Assembly: GCA_019240375.1 (NCBI GenBank)
Contig: JAFAYN010000218.1
Location: forward strand, 1 to 5,156
DNA length: 5,156 bases
Origin: Gemmatimonadota bacterium
GTDB lineage: Bacteria; Gemmatimonadota; Gemmatimonadetes; Longimicrobiales; Longimicrobiaceae
Reading direction: 5' to 3'
The notes under the pieces were generated by a model. It saw nothing but the letters and a program-made list of their open reading frames with translations, made no database searches and had not been told where the DNA came from. The position numbers were made by a program, and so were the translations under genes. This document shows, piece by piece, positions 1 through 5,156 of the stretch (the first letter of the stretch is position 1; each line of letters begins with the position of its first letter).

Positions 1-2
1 GG

Positions 3-780
3 CAGCGCCTCGCCGCCGAGGTTGAGCGTCCGCACGCTGGCCGGGATCCCGCCGCTGCGCAGCAGCTCGGCGGCGGCGGTGGGGACCATGCTCGCGTAGA
101 CGATGTTCCGATCCGCGACGCTCGGCAGCTCCAGGGCGTTCTCCACCAGAACGAGGGTGCCGCCCCAGCAGAGGGTGCCGAAGATCTCCGCCACCGACAC
201 GTCGAAGTTGATCGACGTCGAGAACAGGACCGAGGAACGCTCCTCGTCTGATACGTTCTCGCGCAGCCAGTGCAGCAGGACGGCGACGCTGCCGTGCCGG
301 ATCATCACGCCCTTGGGCCGACCCGTCGAGCCCGAGGTGAAGATCACGTGCGACAGATTCTCCGCCATGACACCCGTAGTCGGCGCGACGTCGCTCTCCG
401 CCGCGATCCGCTCGCGGTCGGCGTCCACACGGACGAGACGCACATCCGAAAGCCGGTCCGCGAAACGCTCCTGCGTGACGATCACCCACGCGCCGGAATC
501 CTCAACCATGTAGGCCAGGCGCTCGGCCGGGTAAGCTGGATCCAGCGGCACGTAGGCACCACCGGCCTTGAGGATCCCCAGCAGCGCGACGATCAGCTCC
601 GGCGTGCGCTCCAGGCATACACCCACTCGCACCTCCGGCCCGACACCCAGCCCGCGCAGGTGGTTCGCCAGCCGGTTCGCGCGACGGTTCAGCTCCACGT
701 AGCTCAGCGACTCGCCCTGGTGGACGAGCGCGACCGCGTGCGGCGTGTGCTCCGCCTGCGCCTGGAAGAGCTGGTGCGAC
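3..780 (-). other. Adenylation (A) domain of the downstream module, truncated by window edge; pocket begins DVASNG
   Basis: This is the N-terminal half (residues about 1460-1718) of a second A domain. Seen in order: the HQLFQAQAEHTP entry helix, ELNRRANRLA (A1 region), LKAGGAYVPLDPAYPAERL (A2), VIFTSGSTGRPKG (A3, about 309-347), NFDVSVAEIF (A4, about 180-209), and LNLGGEAL at the very edge. By eye alignment to GrsA the pocket residues are D235 (201-203), V236, A239 (189-191), S278 (90-92), N299 (21-23) and G301 (15-17); positions 322, 330, 331 and 517 lie outside. D235 indicates a normal alpha-amino acid pocket. The code differs from that of the upstream A domain (DAKNLG), so the two modules very probably load different amino acids. 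I do not recognise a substrate from six positions. A5-A10 and the following carrier domain should continue past position 1. Confidence 0.92.
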
Positions 781-3700
781 AGTTCACGCGGGTACTCACG
801 CGCGGTGTCGTTCCACACCTCCAGCACCTGCGTGCGCTCGCTCTCGCTCAGCACCTCCAGCTCGGCGACTTTCGCCTGCGGCTGCGCGGCCATCCCGGCC
901 AGCAGCGCCGACACGTGGGCAGCCATGCGCTCGACGGTCGCCGCCTCGAAGAGGTCGGTGCGGTACTCCACGCGCCCGCTCAGCCGCTCGCCCTCGTCGC
1001 TCAGGCTCAGGTGAAGGTCGAACTTGGCCGTCGCGCTCCCCGTCTCCAGCCGCTCCGCCTGCACGTCGCCCAGGTGCAGCGACTCGCGGCGGGCCTCCTC
1101 CAGCGTGAGCACCACCTGGAAGAGCGGCGTGTGCGCGAGGCTGCGCTCCACCGACAGCTCGTCCACCAGGCGCTCGAAGGGGAGATCCTGGTGCGCGTGC
1201 GCCCCCAGCACCGCCTCACGTACGCGCCCCAGCAGCGCGCGCACGCTCGGCTCACCCGAGAGGTCGCCGCGCAGAACCAGCGTGTTGACGAAGAAGCCGA
1301 TCAGACCTTCGACTTCCACCCGGTTGCGCCCGGCGATGGGAGAGCCGACGACCACGTCCTCCTGCCCCGTGTAGCGAGAGAGCAGCGCCTGGAAGCCGGT
1401 CAGCAGCACCATGAACAGCGTCGCGCCTTCCGCACGTGCGAGCCCCCGCAGCGCCCGCGTCGTCTCGGCGGACAGCGCGAAGGTGACGGTCGCCCCCTCC
1501 GTGCTGGCGACCGCCGGGCGCGGGAAGTCGGTCGGCAGTTCCAGCACGGGCGGCGCTCCGGCCAGCCGCTCGCGCCAATAGGCGATCTGTGTGTCCAGCA
1601 CGTCGCCGGAGAGCCACGCCCGCTGCCAGGCGGCGAAGTCGGCGTACTGGACGGGCAGCTCCGGCAGGCGCGGCGCCTCACCACGGGCGAATGCCTCGTA
1701 GAGCGCGGAGACCTCGCGCACGAGCACGCCGGTGGACCAGCCGTCGCTGACGATGTGATGCATCGTGAAGAGCACCACGTGCTCGTCCTCGTCCAGCCGC
1801 AGCAACGTGGAGCGAAGCAGCGGCCCGGCGGCGAGGTCGAAGGGAGTGGCAGCCTCGGCCCTAACACGCCGCTGCACCTCCACCTCGCGCTCTTCCGGCG
1901 CGAACGCGGCGAGGGCGACCACCTCCAGCGGGAGGTCGGCCGCGGGGGCGACGACCTGCACCGGCTCCTCATCGACCACCTGGAACGTGGTGCGCAGCGT
2001 CTCGTGGCGCTCGACCAGGGCGGTGAGGCTCCGGGCGAAGGCATTCACGTCCAGCGCGCCACGCAGCCGCAGCGCGGCGGGCATGTTGTACGTGGCGCTG
2101 CCGGGCTCCAGCTGGTCGATGAACCACAGCCGCTGCTGGGCGAAGGAGAGCGGCAGCGGAGCTTCGCGCGAGACGCGCTCCAGCGGCGGTGCCTGCGTGC
2201 CGCCGGCATGCCGCTCGCCGTCCACGCGCGCGGCAAGCTCCGCGACCGTGGGCGTCTCGAAGAGCGCCCGCAGCGGCAGCTCGACGCCGAAGGCCTCGCG
2301 GATGCGGGAGATCACCCGCGTCGCCAGGAGCGAGTGCCCGCCCAACGCGAAGAAGCTCTCGTGGACGCCGACCTGCTCCACCCCCAGGATCGCCGCCCAG
2401 ATCCCCGCCAGGATCTCTTCGGACGGGGTGCGCGGCGCCGTGAAGCTGTCCACACCCGCATCCGCGGAGGGCGCGGGGAGGGCCTTGCGATCCACCTTGC
2501 CGTTGGGCGTCAGCGGGAGCGCGTCGAGCGCGACGAAGGCACCCGGCACCATGTAGTCCGGGAGGTGGACCTTGAGGTGCGCACGCAGCTCGGCCGGAGC
2601 CGGCGCCTCCCCTTCGGCCGTGAGGTACGCCACCAGCCGCGGATCCCCGGGCACGTCTTCGCGCACCAGCACCACGGCTTCGCGCACCTGCGGGTGCTCG
2701 GCGAGCATCGCTTCGATCTCGCCCGGCTCGATACGGAAGCCGCGCACCTTCACCTGGTGGTCGACGCGCCCCAGGAACTCCAGCTCGCCGTCGGTCCGCC
2801 AGCGCACCCGGTCGCCGGTGCGGTACGCGCGCGCTCCCGGCTCGGCCGCGAACGGATCGGGGACGAAGCGCTCCGCCGTCAGGTCGGGACGGCCCACGTA
2901 CCCACGGGCCACCCCCGCCCCGCCCACGTACAGCTCTCCCGGCACCCGCACCGGCACGGGGTGCCCGTGGGCGTCCAGCACGTAGGCCCGGGCGTTCCCC
3001 ACCGGGCGCCCGATCGCTCCCGCACCCCCGGGCTCCACCCGCCCCGCGACCGCGTTGACCGTCGTTTCCGTGGGCCCGTACAGGTTCCAGACCTCCACCC
3101 CCGGGAACCGCCGGAAGGTCTGCTCCAGCAGGCTCGCCGACAGCGCCTCACCGCCCAGCAGCAGGGCGCGCAGCCCGCGAAGCGCGTGCTCCGCTCCCTC
3201 CCGCTCCAGCAGCATCCGCCAGAGCGAAGGGACGCAGTTCAGGGCCACCGCTTCACGCCCTTCCAGCGACCGCAGCAGCGCCGCGGGATCGCGCACCGTG
3301 TCCCCGTCCAGCATCCACACCGCCGCCCCGTGCAGCAGCGGCCCCACCACCTGCTTCAGGGAAGCGTCGAAGAACAGGGGCGTCGTGGCGGGCAGGATCT
3401 CGACGCCGCGCAGCACCATGTGCCGCACCCACCACAGGTGGGACACGGCGCTGCGGTGCGAGACGCCCACTCCCTTGGGAGTGCCGGTGGAGCCGGAGGT
3501 GAAGATCACGTACGCCAGCCCTTCGGGATCCGGGCCGACACCGGCAGCGGGTGCGTCGTCGGATTCCCGGGCGATCGCGGGCCAGTCCACGTCCAGGCGC
3601 ACGACCTCAGCCCCGGCTCCCGCGAGGAGGCCGGCGAGCCCTTCCTGGGTCAGCACCACCGGCGCGCCGGCGTCGTGGATCATCCCCGCGAGCCGTTCCG

Positions 3701-5156
3701 CCGGACTGGCGGGATCCAGGGGGACGTAGGCACCACCCGCCTTGAGCACCCCCAGGACGCCGACCATCATCTCGACGCTCCGCTCCATGCACAGCGCCAC
3801 CCGCACTTCGGGTCCGACGCCCCGGCGCCGCAGTGCGTTCGCCAGGCGATCGGCGCGCCGGTCCAGCTCCGCGTAACGGAGCGTCTCCCCCCCGAAGATC
3901 AGCGCGACGCCGTCCGGCGTACGCGCCACCTGCCGCTCGAAGAGCTGGTGGATGCACAGGTCCGCCGGGTATTCGTGTGCGGTGTCGTTCCACGCCTCCA
4001 GCACCTGTGCGCGCTCGTTCTCGCCCAGCACGTCCAGCTCGGAGACCCTGCGCTCCGCGTCCGCCGCCATCCCGGCCAGCAGGATCGACAGGTGCTCCGC
4101 CATCCGCTCGACGGTGGCGGCTTCGAACAGGTCGGTGCGGTATTCCAGCCGGCCGGTCAGATGGTCGCCCCGCTCGGCGATCCCCAGCGTCAGGTCGAAC
4201 TTGGTCGCGCCGCTCCCGGTCTCCAGCCGCTCCGCGGCGACGTCGCCCAGGTGCAGGCTGGTGGCGACGTCCACGTCTTCGAGCGTGAACATCGCCTGGA
4301 AGAGCGGTGTGTGCGCCAGGCTGCGCTCCACCGACAGCTCGTCCACCAGGCGCTCGAAGGGGAGATCCTGGTGCGCGTGTGCCCCCAGCACCGACTCGCG
4401 CACGCGCCCCAGCAGCGCGCGCACGCTCGGATCGCCCGAGAGGTCGCCGCGCAGCACCAGCGTGTTGACGAAGAAGCCGATCAGCCCTTCGACTTCGACA
4501 CGGTTGCGCCCCGCGACGGGCGAGCCGACGACCACGTCCTCCTGACTGTAGCGCGCCAGCAGCGCCTGGAAGCCGGCCAGCAGCACCATGAACAGCGTCG
4601 CACCCTCGGCACGTGCGAGCCCCCGCAGCGCCTGCGTCGTCTCGGCGGACAGCGCGAAGGAGACGGTCGCCCCCTCGGTACCGGCGACCGCCGGGCGCGG
4701 GAAGTCGGTCGGTAGCTCCAGCACGGGCGGCGCTCCGGCCAGCCGCTCTCTCCAGTAGGCGATCTGCGCGTCCAGCACCTCACCAGAGAGGTACGCCCGC
4801 TGCCACGCGGCGAAGTCGGCGTATTGGACGGGCAGCTCCGGCAGGCGCGCCGCCTCGCCCCGGGCGTATGCTTCGTAAAGCGCGGAGATCTCGCGCACGA
4901 GCACGCCGGTGGACCAGCCGTCGCTGACGATGTGGTGCATCGTGAAGAGCACCACGTGCGCCTCGTCCTCCAGGCGCAGGAGCGTGGCGCGGAGCAGCGG
5001 CCCGGCGGCGAGGTCGAACGGAGCGGTCGCCTCGGCCCTAACACGCCGCTGCACCTCCGCCTCGCGCTCTTCCGGCGTAAGCGCGGCGAGGTCGATCACC
5101 TCCAGCGGGAAGTCGGCGGCAGGAGAGACGACCTGCACCGGCTCGCCAGCGACCAC
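3..5156 (-). CDS. Nonribosomal peptide synthetase, internal fragment, partial at both ends: (C)-A-PCP-C-(A)
   Basis: This is part of a multimodular NRPS, a large cytoplasmic enzyme that builds a peptide from amino acids activated as adenylates and held as thioesters on carrier domains. I translated the reverse strand and found one uninterrupted frame of 1718 codons with all core NRPS motifs in order: HHIVSDG (residues 74-80), SGSTGTPKG (about 554-562), NLYGPTE, TGD, NGKVDRK, the carrier motif LGGHSL with its serine at residue 942, SFAQQRLW (about 1004-1011), a second HHIVSDG (1133-1139) and a second SGSTGRPKG. Neither the start nor the stop codon is in the window, so at least one further stretch of synthetase lies on each side. 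There are no frameshifts or internal stops. No gene name or peptide product can be given from this fragment. The NRPS call is secure; the substrates and product are unknown. Confidence 0.97.
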   Translation of the reverse strand, partial: MVAGEPVQVVSPAADFPLEVIDLAALTPEEREAEVQRRVRAEATAPFDLAAGPLLRATLLRLEDEAHVVLFTMHHIVSDGWSTGVLVREISALYEAYARGEAARLPELPVQYADFAAWQRAYLSGEVLDAQIAYWRERLAGAPPVLELPTDFPRPAVAGTEGATVSFALSAETTQALRGLARAEGATLFMVLLAGFQALLARYSQEDVVVGSPVAGRNRVEVEGLIGFFVNTLVLRGDLSGDPSVRALLGRVRESVLGAHAHQDLPFERLVDELSVERSLAHTPLFQAMFTLEDVDVATSLHLGDVAAERLETGSGATKFDLTLGIAERGDHLTGRLEYRTDLFEAATVERMAEHLSILLAGMAADAERRVSELDVLGENERAQVLEAWNDTAHEYPADLCIHQLFERQVARTPDGVALIFGGETLRYAELDRRADRLANALRRRGVGPEVRVALCMERSVEMMVGVLGVLKAGGAYVPLDPASPAERLAGMIHDAGAPVVLTQEGLAGLLAGAGAEVVRLDVDWPAIARESDDAPAAGVGPDPEGLAYVIFTSGSTGTPKGVGVSHRSAVSHLWWVRHMVLRGVEILPATTPLFFDASLKQVVGPLLHGAAVWMLDGDTVRDPAALLRSLEGREAVALNCVPSLWRMLLEREGAEHALRGLRALLLGGEALSASLLEQTFRRFPGVEVWNLYGPTETTVNAVAGRVEPGGAGAIGRPVGNARAYVLDAHGHPVPVRVPGELYVGGAGVARGYVGRPDLTAERFVPDPFAAEPGARAYRTGDRVRWRTDGELEFLGRVDHQVKVRGFRIEPGEIEAMLAEHPQVREAVVLVREDVPGDPRLVAYLTAEGEAPAPAELRAHLKVHLPDYMVPGAFVALDALPLTPNGKVDRKALPAPSADAGVDSFTAPRTPSEEILAGIWAAILGVEQVGVHESFFALGGHSLLATRVISRIREAFGVELPLRALFETPTVAELAARVDGERHAGGTQAPPLERVSREAPLPLSFAQQRLWFIDQLEPGSATYNMPAALRLRGALDVNAFARSLTALVERHETLRTTFQVVDEEPVQVVAPAADLPLEVVALAAFAPEEREVEVQRRVRAEAATPFDLAAGPLLRSTLLRLDEDEHVVLFTMHHIVSDGWSTGVLVREVSALYEAFARGEAPRLPELPVQYADFAAWQRAWLSGDVLDTQIAYWRERLAGAPPVLELPTDFPRPAVASTEGATVTFALSAETTRALRGLARAEGATLFMVLLTGFQALLSRYTGQEDVVVGSPIAGRNRVEVEGLIGFFVNTLVLRGDLSGEPSVRALLGRVREAVLGAHAHQDLPFERLVDELSVERSLAHTPLFQVVLTLEEARRESLHLGDVQAERLETGSATAKFDLHLSLSDEGERLSGRVEYRTDLFEAATVERMAAHVSALLAGMAAQPQAKVAELEVLSESERTQVLEVWNDTAREYPRELSHQLFQAQAEHTPHAVALVHQGESLSYVELNRRANRLANHLRGLGVGPEVRVGVCLERTPELIVALLGILKAGGAYVPLDPAYPAERLAYMVEDSGAWVIVTQERFADRLSDVRLVRVDADRERIAAESDVAPTTGVMAENLSHVIFTSGSTGRPKGVMIRHGSVAVLLHWLRENVSDEERSSVLFSTSINFDVSVAEIFGTLCWGGTLVLVENALELPSVADRNIVYASMVPTAAAELLRSGGIPASVRTLNLGGEAL
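862..2160 (-). other. Condensation (C) domain of the downstream module, complete, LCL-like
   Basis: This domain (residues about 1000-1432) joins the residue or peptide on the preceding PCP to the amino acid activated by the following A domain. All seven C motifs are present: SFAQQRLWFIDQLEP (C1, about 2103-2147), ERHETLRTTF (C2, near 1980-2013), MHHIVSDGWS (C3, HHxxxDG at 1740-1760, catalytic second His 1755-1757), YADFAAWQR (C4, about 1623-1649), IGFFVNTLVLRG (C5), HAHQDLPFERLVDEL (C6, about 1160-1203) and EYRTDLFEAATVERM (C7, about 927-971). The C1 form SxAQQRLWFxxQLxP and the YNMP sequence just after it are typical of LCL domains, which join two L-residues, and this agrees with the lack of an epimerase upstream. 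Length is normal for the family. It is intact and should be active. It strongly resembles the C domain at 4040-5156. Confidence 0.96.
1112..1979 (-). repeat. Module-internal repeat, copy 2 (C domain segment), direct repeat of 4292-5156
   Basis: This is the second copy of the C domain segment. Similarity drops on the low-coordinate side: the block 1081-1140 differs from 4261-4320 at 17 of 60 bases, with most mismatches below about 1112, and the rest of C, the C-A linker and the A domain diverge. The change falls in the C-terminal subdomain of C, soon after the C6 motif. The upper end given here is only where copy 1 meets the window edge; copy 2 may match further, up to the start of the C domain near 2160. 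Confidence 0.88.
2235..2438 (-). other. Peptidyl carrier protein (PCP / thiolation) domain
   Basis: This domain, residues about 907-974, carries the activated amino acid and the growing peptide as a thioester on a 4'-phosphopantetheine arm. The sequence shows the typical helix start TPSEEILAGIWAAILG, then ESFFALGGHSLLATRV, in which the Ser encoded at 2331-2333 (residue 942) is the expected phosphopantetheinylation site, and ends with LFETPTVAELAARV. The FFxLGGHS form is that of an ordinary carrier domain. It is followed, after a short linker rich in Gly, Pro and charged residues (about 2160-2234), directly by a C domain. No epimerization domain is inserted, so the bound residue should stay L-configured unless something outside the window acts on it. 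Confidence 0.96.
2480..3962 (-). other. Adenylation (A) domain, complete; pocket residues read as DAKNLGLVN-K
   Basis: This domain (residues about 400-892) selects an amino acid, activates it with ATP as the aminoacyl-AMP and loads it on the PCP that follows. Motifs seen: LKAGGAYVPLDP (A2, near 3705-3745), IFTSGSTGTPKG (A3, about 3471-3506), FFDAS (A4, 3363-3374), NLYGPTE (A5, 3066-3086), YRTGD (A7, 2811-2825), GFRIEPGEIE (A8, about 2712-2743) and LPLTPNGKVDRKAL (A10, about 2478-2519) with the catalytic Lys at 2496-2498. Aligning by eye to the GrsA phenylalanine domain gives pocket residues D235 (3366-3368), A236, K239 (3354-3356), N278 (3237-3239), L299, G301, L322 (3081-3083), V330, N331 (3054-3056) and K517. 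The closest code I recall is the Glu type DAKDLGVVDK, but 278, 322 and 331 differ, so the substrate stays open. All catalytic motifs are intact, so the domain should be active. Confidence 0.95.
4040..5156 (-). other. Condensation (C) domain of the upstream module, N-terminal part missing
   Basis: This domain (residues 1 to about 372 of the fragment) forms the peptide bond between the upstream peptidyl thioester and the amino acid loaded by the following A domain. The catalytic motif HHIVSDGW is at 4914-4937, with the second His (4932-4934) as the conserved catalytic-site histidine. Other motifs follow in order: YADFAAWQR (C4, about 4800-4826), IGFFVNTLVLRG (C5, about 4450-4490), HAHQDLPFERLVDEL (C6, about 4340-4383) and EYRTDLFEAATVERM (C7, about 4104-4155). 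Motifs C1 and C2 and roughly the first 120-130 residues lie beyond the window edge. The MHHIVSDGWS and YADFAAWQ forms look like LCL domains, which accept an L-residue donor; without C1 this subtype is provisional. It is nearly identical to the next C domain in the same protein. Confidence 0.93.
4292..5156 (-). repeat. Module-internal repeat, copy 1 (C domain segment), direct repeat of 1112-1979
   Basis: This C domain segment repeats at 1112-1979 in the same orientation with an offset of about 3.18 kb, close to one NRPS module. Comparing 60-base blocks by eye, 4321-4380 differs from 1141-1200 at 1 of 60 bases and 4381-4440 from 1201-1260 at 5 of 60. Blocks further upstream in the gene differ at about 4 to 10 of 60. 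The offset changes from 3180 to 3177 near 4545, because this copy reads ARYSQED where the other reads SRYTGQED, one codon longer. The repeat runs off the window edge at 5156, so its full extent is unknown. Confidence 0.9.

Noticed and set aside
1350..1375. Possible frameshift where the repeat offset changes from 3180 to 3177
   Set aside because: The difference is exactly one codon (SRYTGQED against ARYSQED), and both copies stay in frame through the next motifs.
1400..2044. Shorter minus-strand ORF overlapping the C domain in another frame, with a similar one at 4481-5044
   Set aside because: Both are out of frame with the C domain motifs. Their similarity to each other only reflects the repeated C domain DNA.
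270..4715. Very long plus-strand ORF as a real 1481-residue protein gene
   Set aside because: It lies wholly antisense to a frame carrying every NRPS core motif, its product has low-complexity Arg/Gln/His/Pro-rich composition and no recognisable domain, and its openness follows from the NRPS avoiding TTA, CTA and TCA codons.
1112..5156. The repeated C domain as an assembly error
   Set aside because: The two copies differ at scattered positions and by one codon, and lie in intact, differing modules in the same frame. A simple artefactual duplication would be exact. Long reads could confirm this.
1..5156. Promoters, terminators, RNA genes, CRISPR arrays, mobile elements or attachment sites
   Set aside because: All of the window is coding sequence of one gene. 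I saw no short regularly spaced repeats, tRNA-like or transposase sequences, or intergenic gap. GC-rich hairpin potential inside the gene is expected from composition alone.

Overview
The whole window lies inside one very large gene on the minus strand. A single reading frame, with plus-strand codon triplets starting at positions divisible by 3, stays open from position 5156 down to 3. That is 1718 codons with no stop, start or gene boundary. The product is an internal piece of a modular nonribosomal peptide synthetase (NRPS).

Layout in the direction of transcription (right to left): a condensation (C) domain lacking its N-terminal part (about 5156-4040); a complete adenylation (A) domain (about 3962-2480); a peptidyl carrier protein (PCP) with the phosphopantetheine-attachment serine at 2331-2333; the complete C domain of the next module (about 2160-862); and the first part of that module's A domain (about 780-3), cut by the window edge after the A4 region. 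The order is therefore (C)-A-PCP-C-(A). No epimerization, methyltransferase, heterocyclization, ketosynthase or thioesterase domain is visible. Both C domains have intact HHxxxDG motifs and LCL-like motif sequences, so the upstream module should pass an L-configured residue to the next one.

The two C domains are nearly the same sequence. About 865 bases at 4292-5156 match 1112-1979 at roughly 83-98 percent per 60-base block in the blocks I compared by eye, with one codon of length difference. The A domains differ clearly, including in the substrate-pocket residues. This suggests module duplication or gene conversion, with the A domains diverging or being exchanged. My reading of the pocket is DAKNLGLVN plus K for the complete A domain and DVASNG... 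for the truncated one. I cannot assign a substrate with confidence; the first is closest to a Glu-type code I remember.

The DNA is strongly GC-rich, and the minus-strand codons nearly all end in G or C. That fits a high-GC bacterium rich in secondary metabolism (Actinomycetota, Myxococcota, Gemmatimonadota and some Pseudomonadota are all possible), but the window has no taxonomic marker. There is no intergenic DNA, so I see no promoter, ribosome binding site, terminator, RNA gene, mobile element or CRISPR array. The 1481-codon open frame on the plus strand is best read as a base-composition shadow of the NRPS gene.
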